Assembly: GCA_003254905.1 (NCBI GenBank)
Contig: QANU01026791.1
Coordinates: forward strand, 1-64,000
Length of the DNA stretch: 64,000 bases
Reading direction: 5' to 3'
Source: Nissolia schottii
Taxonomy: Eukaryota > Streptophyta > Magnoliopsida > Fabales > Fabaceae
Part shown: positions 1-10,478 of the stretch, piece by piece
How positions within the stretch are numbered: the first letter of the stretch is position 1
How the letters are laid out: each line of letters starts with the position of its first letter
Position numbers and translations under genes: made by a program
The notes under the pieces: generated by a model
What the model saw: only the letters and a program-made list of their open reading frames with translations
What the model was told of the DNA's origin: nothing
Databases searched by the model: none

Positions 1-221
1 TAGAGCAATGGTTGGTTGAGAAGAGTGGTGAAATGTCTCCACACCTCCACCACGGTTCGCAACTGTTGGCAATTCGGCAGAACTTCCTCTTAAGGAAAGC
101 TTCTAAACCCTAACTTTCTTTCTAAACCTAACCTAAATAATGTATGGAAAGTGTAAAATGGAAGTGGTATGGAGTGAACGAAGTGGGGGATGGATGGATG
201 CCTGAATGCCTCGGCCTCCCT

Positions 222-231
222 CTATTTATAG
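222..231 (-). promoter_or_regulatory. TATA-like box of the TGAT-family LTR
   Basis: On the minus strand this reads CTATAAATAG. The nearest palindrome of the array (250-258) is 18 bases upstream. The downstream 220 bases are free of palindromes, as expected of a transcribed leader. The core is symmetric enough to act on the other strand, so orientation is inferred. Confidence 0.5.
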
Positions 232-249
232 GCAAAAGTTGGGTGCCTT

Positions 250-576
250 CGCTCAGCGGTTTTGATGGTTCCGCTGAGCGATTCTGGCCTTATCGCTGAG
301 CGTCGGTGCCTTATCGCTGAGCGGTTGTACTTTTTTACGCGGAGTCATAAATGCTCGGCAGCTTTTCAGGGCGGCGCTGACGTGGCAGTACGGCGCCAGG
401 CTAGCTCCAGCTGGCGTAATCATTGCGCCGCGTGCAAGTTGCTTGTCGACATACATTCGCTCAGCGGTAAGGGTGTTTCCGCTGAGCGATGGTTCCACGG
501 ACGCTGAGCGCTTAACCCTTCTCTGCGGAGCAAATCTAGTCTTCCGCGCTGAGCGGACTTGTATCACCGCTGAGCG
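250..576. repeat. CGCTSAGCG palindrome array
   Basis: Copies of the nine-base near-palindrome CGCT(G/C)AGCG start at 250, 272, 294, 315, 458, 480, 502, 547 and 568. Adjacent copies are 21-22 bases apart; 502 to 547 is about two such steps, so one copy may be lost. The motif occurs in both orientations. Sequence between copies is not conserved. Confidence 0.85.
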
Positions 577-793
577 GTCTGGCTCTTGTTTTCCTCTTTT
601 AAGTTCTTTTCCTCAGCTTGCCATTTTTGCTCCATTCTTTATGGGATTCTTCTTAATTAGGCTGCTTGCATCCATCTTCAAAATATATTAGAAACCTACA
701 AAATAAGGGGATTACATTAGATATTTCTTTAAAAACATAAGCGATTAAGTCCCATTTTGATAGGTTAAAATCATGTAGTTTGGGCACTTAACA

Positions 794-1384
794 GTTCTGC
801 ACGAATTCTGCATTATATAGGCAGTGGTGCCTGTTCATGAACCAATGCCAAAGCATATAATGCAAAACAACGCATTGTTTCATGAAAAAAATACATCCAT
901 TCGAGCATGTAATCGATTACTATAGAGTGGTAATCGATTACACACAACAAACGACCATATTTTCAAATTTCAAAAGGTGGTAATCGATTACTACAGGTTG
1001 GTAATCGATTACACACTTCAAAACTTGAATAATTTTGAATTCAAGATGCTGGTAATCGATTACACAAGCATGGTAATCGATTACTCATGCAAAAACCGAG
1101 TTGAAGTGTTAAAAACCCTTTGAAAAATGTTGCCATATACTTTTAGGGTTTTAGAAAAATGTTAGACATGTTTATGTTGAAAAACTTTGAGCCATTGACC
1201 TTAATATCTTAAACATGTGCTAACTATTGACACTAGGGTAAAATCTTGAACCTTTAATGATGTGCAGCTTGAGCCTTGAGGTTCTTTGATCTTGATCAAG
1301 TCTTCCCTTTTTCTGCTTTTTGTTGATGTTGTTGTCGTCATCAAAACCACGCCATCAATGGTCAGAGGAAGAGTCTTCTTCACA
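794..1384 (-). repeat. Copia 1 3' LTR, truncated
   Basis: This matches the far part of the 5' LTR at about 8550-9069 and, inverted, the Copia 2 LTR from 12105. The LTR begins on the minus strand with TGTGAAGAAG at 1384, directly after the polypurine tract. A TATA-like box on the minus strand lies at about 812-820. The rest of the LTR is missing beyond 794. Confidence 0.8.
909..1084. repeat. GTAATCGATTAC array, Copia 1 3' LTR (three pairs)
   Basis: The twelve-base perfect palindrome starts at 909/930, 980/1001 and 1052/1073. Members of a pair are exactly 21 bases apart, and the pairs repeat every 71-72 bases. The array lies about 90 bases upstream of the TATA-like box in the element's orientation. 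Confidence 0.95.
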
Positions 1385-1790
1385 TTCTCCCCCTTTTTGA
1401 TGATGACAAAACATCCTTTGAAGATTGTTTCACTGTTTTGCTCCCCTGTGTTTTTGACTTTGGCCTTTCTTGGTTTTGGATAATTTATCCCCCTACATAA
1501 AAATAGACCAAGCACAGCCAGACAACTCCCCCTTTTTGACATCATCAAAAAGAAGAAAAAGGAACACAGCAGATACACAATACAGACAATATACAGTATA
1601 TATAACACTTGGATGGAAGCAAAATATCAATAATCCACATAATCATAATCATGCGTTAAAAAACTAAACAATTGTATAACTTAAAGCAAATGAAATACTA
1701 AGCTGTTACAATAATAAGGAAACCAAAGGAAAATGACAATCCAAACAATACAACCATCATAAAACAAATATAAAATCCTAAGGCCTGAAA
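1385..1790 (-). other. Polypurine tract region of Copia 1
   Basis: Non-coding. On the minus strand AAAAAGGGGGAG is followed directly by the LTR start at 1384. A second tract of the same kind lies at about 1525-1550, next to a 'gatgatgtc' type sequence. Repeated polypurine tracts before the 3' LTR are an established Sirevirus trait. Short frames here have no recognisable product. Confidence 0.7.
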
Positions 1791-2987
1791 TCACAGATCA
1801 GTGTTGCTAGGAAAATTAAGATTGTCGAGCGAGACGTCATTGTGAATCTTGGCAAACTCTTCAACCTGCTTTGCCAAGCGCTCAAAATCGCCTCGAAGGT
1901 CGGTCTGAAGAGAATCGATACAACCATCAATGTGGTCAAAGCGAGCGGTGTTGGCAGCCTGCATATGATCTAAGCGCTCGAGGATCATCTGAAACTAGTT
2001 ATCTGAACTGAATGAGATCGGAGGATTGATAGGAGCAGAAGATGTAGCAGATGTGGATGGCGGACGAGGTGGAGTAGAGTCTCTGGAGTCTGCCTTATGC
2101 CTGAACACCCCATCTACATCCTTAGAGATCCCCAGCTTAGGTAGAATGTCAGTATCGATCTTCTGAGACTTGACATCTACCTTCAAAGTAAATTCCCCCG
2201 CAACTGGCACGCCATAGTTCTGGAATATCTGAGAAATGGCAGGCGCATATGGTAGTGCCCCAGCACGGTCACACTGCATGAGCATATGCTGCTGAACCAA
2301 ATAAGCCCAGTTAATCTTCTCCTTAACGTTCAACCCATACATAATCTGCAATTCCAAATCACTGATCTGTGCATGATTTGAAACATGAGGCAGGAGAACA
2401 TAACTTAAAAAATAGTGCAGCAATCTGTCACCAGCAGTTAGGGGACCAACAAGCAGGATGTCCCTTGAACGTGCAGACTCTAGCCATTGACGTTTCTCTT
2501 GGAGTTGTGCCTCTAAAAAGCGACACAAACTCTGGTAAAACGTCTTCCTGTTGAAGCCTTACCATGGGCACAGAATCTCAGAACTCAACTTTCTTCCGTC
2601 ATATGGAAGTCCCAAACAATTTCCCAAATCTTCCAGAGACATAATAATATCTATTCCTTTTACTTGGGAAACTAACTTATTGTTTAGGAATTTCAGATTG
2701 CAATAGAAAGCTTTGACTAATTCAGGATAATATGAACCATGCAGAGAAATGAAGTCTGACATTCCTTGAAACTCAAACATCTCAGGAAATTCTAACCCAG
2801 CAAAGGAGAAAGAATTGAGAATACCGTATTTTGGATTTAGAATTGGGCGCTCCAAGAAGTGGGATAGAAACCTTTTCTTCTGTTCTTCTGTAGTCAAAAG
2901 CTTGGAGATGTTTAGGGGGTCCAGACCATAGCCAACGTTTTTGGTTCTTGCTCTCTTGGAGCCTGATGCAGAGCCTGAGGCAGCCAT
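1791..2987 (-). pseudogene. Env-like / plant transposon protein gene, two in-frame stops
   Basis: About 399 codons in one frame, starting MAASGSASGSKRAR and ending NTDL. It is interrupted by TAA at 2559-2561 and TAG at 1995-1997. It is collinear with the intact copy at 10479-11675. The central region resembles proteins databases call 'putative plant transposon protein', and the C-terminus looks coiled-coil. I see no signal peptide, transmembrane helix or enzyme motif, so 'env-like' refers to position downstream of pol, not to proven function. Both breaks are point changes. Confidence 0.8.
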
Positions 2988-3233
2988 TGTTGATCAAAGA
3001 GGAGGATTCGATTTTTGTGGAGGAGAGTAATGGGCTTCGATTTTGTGAGAAAGATGAGAAGAAAGTGATGCCAAGTTTGGTTTGGATGGTGATGGAAGCA
3101 AGAACAATGAAGTTTGATGATCAAACTCTTAAGAACTATGAAGAATCACCAAGAGTTTAAGAGATTTGAGAGAAAATGGATGAACAATGGAGAAGGAGAG
3201 GCTTCGGGTAAGAGAGGAGAAGAGAGGAAATGG

Positions 3234-3518
3234 CTAATCGATTACACAATAGACTAAAAAATGAGTAAGAATTGATATAGCCAATAAGTAATCGATTACA
3301 AAACTGCCATAATCGATTATCCATTTGAAATTTTTAGCCATGTAATCGATTACTGGCCTATGTAATAGATTACAGAATTGAAAAAATTGAGAGAGTAATC
3401 GATTACTTCGATCTGTTAATCGATTAACAACACTATGTAATCGATTACTAGCATGTGTAATCGATTACATCAAGCAGTTTTGCTCTTTTGAAAAAAAAAA
3501 CAGCCTGTAATCGATTAC
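3234..3518 (-). promoter_or_regulatory. GTAATCGATTAC array and TATA-like box before the env-like gene
   Basis: Palindromes or close variants start at 3234, 3288/3309, 3342/3362, 3395/3416, 3437/3457 and 3507; paired copies are 20-21 bases apart. On the minus strand GGCTATAT lies at about 3275-3282, and about 290 bases separate it from the env-like start at 2987. Copia 2 has the same arrangement. A promoter role is inferred. Confidence 0.7.
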
Positions 3519-3657
3519 AAGCCCAAAATTTTTCAAAAAATTGAAATTTTGAAGACTTGAATCGTATATGATCATTGGATATAACATTTACACTATAAAC
3601 AGCAATGTGAACACTCAATCACATACAATATAACCATACATTCAATAATAGACAAGT
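3519..3657 (-). other. Spacer between pol and the palindrome array
   Basis: A short non-coding AT-rich stretch between the pol stop and the array. It is matched, inverted, by 9794-9930 in Copia 2. Nothing further is recognised. Confidence 0.5.
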
Positions 3658-6600
3658 TTAAGATACATCAGTCTCGTCTAGAATCCCTAACTCTCGTCTG
3701 ATTTTGTAAAATGGTTCTTTTACTAAAGGTTTTGTTAAAATGTCAGCAAGTTGATCATGTGTTGCAACGAAATTCAGTTCGACTTCTTTTTTCAACACAT
3801 GATCTCTGAGAAAATGATGTCTTATGTCGATGTGCTTTGTTCGAGAGTGCATTACAGGATTTTTGGTTAGATTGATTGCACTCGTGTTATCACAATTTAT
3901 AGGAATACAGCCCAGGTCTAGACCGAAGTCTTTTAATTGTTGCTTGAGCCACAAGACTTGTGCACAACAACTGCCGGCTGCAATATATTCAGCCTCAGCA
4001 GTACTTAGAGTAACACAAGCTTGTTTCTTGCAAGACCATGAGACAAGAGAATTCCCTAAAATGTGACATGTACCACTAGTGCTTTTGCATTCGGTTTTAC
4101 AACCCGCAAAATCAGAATTAGAATAACCAATTAACCTGCAAGTGCTTCCTCTAGGAAACCACAATCCAACATTGACAGTGCCTTTCAAATATTTTAAGAT
4201 TCTTTTCACAGCACTCAAGTGGGATTCTTTTGGAGATGATTGAAAGTGAGCACACAAGCAAACACTAAACATAATATCAGGTTGACTAGCAGTCAAATAT
4301 AATAAGGATCAGATTATACCTCGATATTGTGTTTCATCAATGGGCTTTCCAGATTCATCTTGATCTATATAAGTGCTTGATCCCATTGGTGTTGCTATGG
4401 CCTTGCAATCATCCATCTTATACTTTTGCAATAGTTCTTTGCAAAACTTAGATTGGTTTATGAATGTTCCATTCTTAGTTTGCTTGATTTGCAAACCAAG
4501 AAAGGAAATTCAATTTTCCCATCATAGACATTTCAAATTCTCCTTGCATGAGATTTGAAAATTCCTTGCATAAAATTTCATTAGTTGAACCAAATATGAT
4601 ACCATCAACATAGATTTGAACTAGTAAAGTATGACTTTTAGATCTTTTTATGAAAAGAGTTGTGTCAACTTTACCTTTTTCAAATCCTTTTTCACACAAG
4701 AATGTGCTTAGTCGATCATACAATGCTCTAGGAGCCTGCTTGAGGCCATGGAGTGCCTTCTTATGTTTATATACATGAGAAGGATTTTTAAAGTCTTCAA
4801 ACCCAGGGGGTTGACGAACATAAAATTCCTCTTGTATATAACCATTTAAGAATGCACTCTTGACATCCATTTGATATAATTGAAAGTTCAAAGAACAAGC
4901 ATATGCCAAAAGCAAACGTATAGCTTCTAACCTGGCCACTGGAGCATAGGTTTCATCACAATCAATTCCTTCCTCCTGATTATATCCTTGGGCCACCAAT
5001 CTTGCCTTGTTTCGCACAATGATGCCATTTTCATCTAATTTGTTTCTGAACACCCACTTTGTGCCAATGATTTGTTTGTCTTCAGGGGCAGGTACAAGTT
5101 CCCAAACTTCATTGCGAGTAAATTGATTGAGTTCATCTTGCATGGCAAGTATCCAGTGTTCATCTTTTAGTACATCATGTACTTTGGATGGCTCGATTTG
5201 TGACACAAACGCCATGTGTAAGCAAGCATCATTGAGTTTCAGTCTTGTTGTGACTCCTCTTGATATATCACCAATGATTTTGTCAATTGGGTGATCTTTG
5301 TGAGTTCTCCATTCCTTGGGTAGATCATTCTGAACTTGTTCTTCATCTTGATCATTTTCAAGATTGTTTTATCCTTGGATTTGATCAGCATTTCTTGATA
5401 TTAGAACTTCACTTTCATCATCATCAAGAGAAACAACTTTTTCCTCCTTGGAGGGGTTAGTTTCATCAAAAGAAACATGAATAGATTCCTCAATGGTATG
5501 TGTTCTTTTATTGAAGGTGCGAAAGGCTTTGCTAGAAAGTGAGTAACCAAGAAATATACCTTCATATGCTTTTGCATCAAATTTTCCAAGGTTTTCTTTG
5601 CCATTTTTCAGAACAAAACAGTTTGTGCCAAAGATATGAAAATGTGCAATATTTGGCTTTCTACCCTTGAACAACTCATATGGAGTTTTCTTTAGAAAAG
5701 GTCTAATAAGAACTCTATTAGAAACATAACAAGCCGTGCTAACTATATCTGCCCAGAAATACTTAGGCAAATTTGTTTCACTTAGCATAGTTCTTGCTAG
5801 TTCTTCAAGAGATCTATTTTTCCTTTCCACAACTCCATTTTGTTGAGGTGTTCTAGGAGCGGAAAAGTTATGAGAGATACCATGTTCACTACAAAACTCT
5901 TCAAAAGATGCATTTTCAAACTCACCACCATGATCACTTCTAATTGATACAATTTTCAAAGACTTTTCATTTTCAGTAGTTTTAGCAAATCTTTTGAATG
6001 CATCAAAAGCATGATTTTTGTGTGATAAAAACAGAGTCCAAGTAAACCTTGAGAAGTCATCAACAATTACAAGACCATAATAGTTTCCTCCGAAACTTTT
6101 TTGTCCTTGACGGACCAAATAAGTCCATATGGAGTAACTGGAGAGGTCTAGTTGTTGAGACAACATTCTTAGGTTTAAAAGAAACTTTGGTTTGCTTTCC
6201 TTTTTGACATGCATCACACAATCTATCTTTAACAAATTTAATCTTTGGTAAACGAATGACTAAATCATGCTTGATAAGTTTATTTAAGTGATCCATGTGA
6301 ATATGTGCTAAACGTTTATGCCATAGCCAACAATCATCATTGCTTTTTACCATTAGGCATGTATTTTTAGATGATATATCTTCTAGTGAAATCATGAAAA
6401 CCTTATTAACTTTGTATCCAAAAAATTTCACTTCTTGGGTTTTCTTGTCTTTCACTACACATATATCATATTCAAATCCAACTATAAGACCTTTGTCACA
6501 TAATTGGCTAATGCTAAGCAGATTATGTCCTAGGCCTTCAACATATAGCACATTTTCAATGGTAGTTTGAGGAGGCGTACCTATTCTTCCAATGCCAATG

Positions 6601-7835
6601 ATTCTTCCTCGTTCATTGTTGCCATAAGTTACAAATCCTTTGTTTCTTGGCATAAGAAATGAGAACTTTGTTTTGTCTCCCGTCATGTGTGAGGAACAGC
6701 CACTATCAAGGTACCATAAGTCACTTGCTGTCCTCATACATATCTCATCATTTTCGTTGTCGGAATCATGAGTTGCCATCAATGCGATCTGGGCTTCTTC
6801 ATCTTCAGATTCAGATGAAGAACTAATGTCATTGTCTTCCCGTGCCACATATGCTTTCTTGCCCTTCTTGTGTTTGTTGTCCACTTTGTCTCTGAATCCA
6901 TTCTTCTTTCTTTGGATGTTTGGACAATCGGACTTGATATGTCCGAGCTTTCCACACTCAAAGCATGTGAACATTTGAGAAGAAGATGAATTGTTCTTCT
7001 TTATGAATCTTTTGTTTTGACCAAACCACATGCCTTTCTTTTTGAAAATTTTTCCAAGATTCTTAACTAAGAGATTCATGTTTTCACACTCATCATCTTC
7101 AGAATCTTCTTTATCAGAATCAATTTTTGCTTTTAATGAAATTGATCTGTGTTTCTTCTCGTGTTGCTCGTGTTCATCAAGGTGACTCAACTCCAATTCA
7201 TGCTCTTGCAGTTTTCTAAATAGTGTTGCTAGAGTCATCTTGGATAGGCTCTTCTTTTCTGATATTGTCGTCACCTTCAGTTGCCATATCCGAGTCAATG
7301 ATCGTAGCACCTTTAGATTTAAATTTGCACTAGAATGAACTTTGCCAAGAGCAGATAAATGATTAATCAAATGAGTAAACCATTTTTGCATATCAAGGAT
7401 CTTTTCTCCAGGAAGCATCTTGAACATCTCATATTCTTGAGATAAAGTGTTCAACTTTGATCTCTTGACTTCATCAGTACCCTCATGAGTGGCTTCTAGG
7501 GTATCCCGAATTTCTTTGGCGGATTTGCATGAAGAGACTCTAAAGAATTCAGTTATACCTAGGGCAGAGGTTAGGTAATTCATGGCTTTAAGATCATATT
7601 GGACTTTCTTTTTCTCTTCATCATTTCAAGCACTCATGTGTTTAGGTTTACTCCCATTTTCATTTGTAATCATAGGCACGAATGGACCTTCTTCTATGGT
7701 TTTCCATACTTCAAGATCCTGTGCTTTGATGAAGATCATCATTTTGATTTTCCAGAAATCGTAATGATCTCCATTAAAACAAGGAGGCCTATTTACATTC
7801 AACCCCTCACTCAACATAGGTCTTGAGGATGCCAT
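3658..7835 (-). pseudogene. Copia 1 gag-pol, broken
   Basis: Read on the minus strand. Gag starts at 7835 (MASSRPMLSEG) and has a zinc knuckle CFECGKLGHIKSDC near 6925-6966. Protease WYLDSGCSSHMTGD lies near 6680-6722, the integrase HHCC region (ending CDACQKGK) near 6205-6330, and the integrase core residues in SDHGGEF and the E of NGVVERKNR between about 6140 and 5830. RT runs about 5215-4309, and RNase H ends at 3658. In-frame stops occur at 7626, 5369 and 4309. Frameshifts lie near 6100 and near 4490. The RT catalytic box reads YVDG instead of the usual YVDD (4601-4612), and RNase H has GYSNSDFAG where relatives read GYSDSDFAG. The element cannot make a working polyprotein. Confidence 0.9.
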
Positions 7836-7871
7836 CTTTGGATCTTTTAGGAGTAATTTTCCTAAACTTGC

Positions 7872-7883
7872 GCTCTGATGCCA
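7872..7883 (-). other. Primer binding site, Copia 1
   Basis: On the minus strand TGGCATCAGAGC lies two bases after the LTR end (..GTTACA, 7886). It is one base different from TGGTATCAGAGC, the usual site pairing with initiator Met-tRNA. Confidence 0.75.
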
Positions 7884-7885
7884 AT

Positions 7886-9069
7886 TGTAACTCTAGATAG
7901 CAACCTAAAAGGGGGGTGAATTAGGTTTCTCTTGTTTTTCTCCGATTTTGGTTCTTTGAAAGATATGAAACCCTGATCTGCAAATTTAGAACAAGACCCA
8001 GCAATAACCGAACAAATGTTAATGTTAATAGCAGCGAAAATTGTAAATTGCTGAATGTAAAAGTGTAGGGATAAGAAAGATCACACCGGCGAATTTATCC
8101 TGGTTCACCTTCAACCACCGAAGGCTACGTCCAGTCCCCTGTTCTGATGCAGGGTTTTTCCACTATGTAAACTTGTGTGTAGTGTACAACCTCACAACTG
8201 AGGCACTTACACCGACAACTACAAGAGAACACAACCGTTCCCCTGTTTACACAATGCCTTCACCGAACACTACGGTGATGATCAGAAAAAAAAAAAACAC
8301 TGAAAAACCACGGTGTTTACAACAACCAATTGTTTTTGAAGAAGTTTCTGTACAATGGCTTTGTATATCAATCCTAAACTCAGGAAGGGATAAACCTGAA
8401 TAGAAAGCACTTAGAGATATGAAAGTTATGGCTCAATGCTTTTTTGAGTTTGGATTGAAAAAGGACTTTGAAAATTAGATCAGAACTTTGATCACAACAT
8501 GTAAAACTTGCAAGAATTAATGAAAGAATTTAGTTCTGATGGTGTGTCCTTGGTTCTGCACGAATTCTGCATTATATAGGCAGAGGTGCCTGTTCATGAA
8601 CCAATGCCAGAGCATGTGATACAAAACAACGCATTGTTTCATGAAAAAACACACCCATTCGAGCATGTAATCGATTAGCAAAGGGTGGTAATCGATTACA
8701 CTCAAGAAACGGCCATATTTTCAAATTTCAAAAGGTGGTAATCGATTACACACTTCAAAACTTGAATAATTTTGAATTCTTGATGCTGGTAATCGATTAC
8801 ACAAGCATGGTAATCGATTAACCATGCAGAAACCGAGTTAAAGTGTTTAAAACCCTTTGAAAAAATGTTGCCATATGCTTTTAGGGTTTAGAAATATGTT
8901 AGACATGTTTATGTTGAAAAACTTTGAGCCATTAGCCTTAACATCTTAACATGTGCTAACTATTGACACTAGGGTAAAATCTTGAACCTTTAGTGATGTG
9001 CAGCTTCAGTCTTGAGGTTCTTTGATCTTGATCAAGTCTTCCCTTTTTCTGCTTTTTGTTGGTGTTGTC
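7886..9069 (-). repeat. Copia 1 5' LTR
   Basis: It ends on the minus strand in GTTACA next to the primer site, and matches the inverted Copia 2 LTR over nearly its full length. The outermost 45 or so bases, which should start with TGTGAAGAAG, are missing at the join with Copia 2 near 9069. Short frames within it have no recognisable product. Confidence 0.8.
8667..8821. repeat. GTAATCGATTAC array, Copia 1 5' LTR
   Basis: Copies start at 8667/8688, 8738 and 8789/8810. The pair spacing is 21. The middle pair has lost one member compared with the 3' LTR. Confidence 0.9.
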
Positions 9070-9793
9070 CAAAGAAGACACAAAATATCGAGATGAATCT
9101 GGAAAGCCCATTGATGAAACAAAATATCGAGGTATGATCGGATTCTTACTATATTTAACTGCCAGTAGACCCGATATTATGTTTAGTGTTTGCCTGTGTA
9201 CTTGTTTTCAATCATCTCCAAAGGAATCCCACTTAAGTGCTGTAAAAAGAATTCTAAAAGATTTGAAAGGCACTGTCAATGTCAGATTGTGGTTTCCTAG
9301 AGGTAGCACATGCAGGTTAATTGGTTATTCTGATTCTGATTTTGCGGGTTGTAAAATCGAACGCAAAAGCACTAGTGGTATGTGTCACATCTTAGGGAAT
9401 GCTCTTGTCTCTTGGTCTTGCAAGAAACAAGCTTGTGTTGCCTTAAGCACTGTTGAGGCTGAGTACATTGCGGCCGGCAGTTGCTGTGCACAAGTCTTGT
9501 GGCTTAACCAACAATTAAAAGACTTCGGTCTAGACCTGGGCTGTATTCCTATAAACTGTGATAACATGAGTGCTATCAACTTAACCAAGAATCCTGTAAT
9601 GCATTCTAGAACAAAACACATCGTCATAAGACATCACTTTCTAAGAGATCATGTGTTGAAAAAGGAAGTAGAACTAAATTTTGTGGCGATACATGATCAA
9701 TTTGCTGACATATTAACAAAACCGTTGGCAAAAGATTCCTTTTACAAAATCAGACGAGAGTTAGGGATTCTGGATAAGATTGATGTATCTTAA
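9070..9793 (+). pseudogene. Copia 2 pol fragment (RT end and RNase H)
   Basis: An open frame without stops to TAA at 9791-9793. It covers the end of RT (YRGMIGFLLYLTASRPDIMF) and RNase H (GYSDSDFAGCKIERKSTSG, LSTVEAEYIAAGSCC), then DHVLKKEVELNFVA and the pol C-terminus. The RNase H acidic residues look present. It is a 5'-truncated remnant; the first Met at 9056 lies in the neighbouring LTR and is not a real start. Confidence 0.85.
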
Positions 9794-9932
9794 ACTTGTC
9801 TATTATTGAATGTATGGTCATATTGTATATGATTGAGTGTTAACATTGTTGTTTTTAGTGTAAATGTTATAACAAATGATCATATACATTTCAAGGCTTC
9901 AAAATTTCAATTTTTTGAATTTTTGTGGGCTT

Positions 9933-10238
9933 GTAATCGATTACACACCCGTGGTAATCGATTACAGGCAGTTCCATTTATTCAAAATGTCAAAACTGCT
10001 TGCTGTAATCGATTACTCATGCAAGTAATCGATTACAAGGGCTGTTAATCGACTAACAAATCGATGTAATCGATTACTCCCTCACAATTGTCTCTTGTGT
10101 AATCGATTACAGAGGCCAGTAATCGATTACAAGGCTAAAATTTCAAGATGTGTAATCGATTATGGGAGTTTGGTAATCGATTACTGGCTGGCTATATTAG
10201 TTTTCATTCATTCTTTGGCCACTTTAGTAATCGATTAG
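9933..10238. repeat. GTAATCGATTAC array before the intact env-like ORF
   Basis: Copies or close variants start at 9933/9954, 10005/10025/10045/10066, 10099/10119, 10152/10173 and 10227. Neighbouring copies are 20-21 bases apart. It is the densest array of this motif in the window. Confidence 0.95.
10193..10199 (+). promoter_or_regulatory. TATA-like box before the env-like ORF
   Basis: TATATTA in the context GGCTATATTA, matching GGCTATAT in the inverted Copia 1 copy. A pyrimidine-rich leader-like stretch follows to the ATG at 10479. One palindrome (10227) lies downstream. The start site is not determined. Confidence 0.5.
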
Positions 10239-10478
10239 CCATTTTCTCTCTTCTCCTCTCCGAAGAACACTCCTCTTCTTCTCCATTGTTCTCCTTTTTC
10301 TTCAACAAAACCTCACCAAAACCGTGTGGTTTGGCTTCTTGGCTTCCAAATCCTTCCTAGTTCTTGCTTCCATCTCCCTCAAGAACGTTTTTAGCATCTT
10401 TCTTTTCTCATTTCTCACCAAAACCGAAGCACATTTCTCATCCCCTACTCAAAACCGAACTCTCCTCTTTGTGTATCA

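Larger units (their letters stand above)
1..793 (-). mobile_element. Truncated LTR, TGAT...ATCA family
   Basis: No coding content. The stretch resembles the right part of the insertion at 55899-57284: both have a palindrome array, then a stretch about 'aaacctacaaaa', then 'gcactta' near the end. Here the end breaks off at about 793 against a Copia LTR. A TATA-like box read on the minus strand and a plausible leader below it (positions 1-220) suggest the LTR is in minus orientation. The short frames across the array are by-products of its repeats. The superfamily is unknown because no internal region is seen. Confidence 0.55.
794..9069 (-). mobile_element. Copia 1: Sirevirus-like Ty1/copia element, decayed
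   Basis: On the minus strand the order is 5' LTR (9069-7886), primer site, gag-pol (7835-3658), palindrome array, env-like gene (2987-1791), polypurine-tract region and a truncated 3' LTR (1384-794). The Copia domain order (protease, integrase, RT, RNase H) and an extra gene after pol fit the Sirevirus/SIRE lineage. Both ends are broken: the outer edge of the 5' LTR stops at about 9069 against Copia 2, and the 3' LTR ends at about 794. Frameshifts and stops show it is inactive. Confidence 0.85.

Noticed and set aside
253..567. Open frame of 104 codons on the minus strand
   Set aside because: It is created by the CGCTSAGCG array, whose in-frame copies read as LSDKA or SAER-like repeats. It has no family match and sits upstream of the TATA-like box.
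909..1084. CRISPR-like array of regularly spaced palindromes
   Set aside because: The repeats are only 10-12 bases, the spacers are largely homologous between copies, and the context is plant LTRs with no cas genes.
1201..1608. 135-codon minus-strand frame in the Copia 1 3' LTR
   Set aside because: It spans the polypurine tract and the LTR edge and is duplicated as 11890-12279; no protein similarity is recognised.
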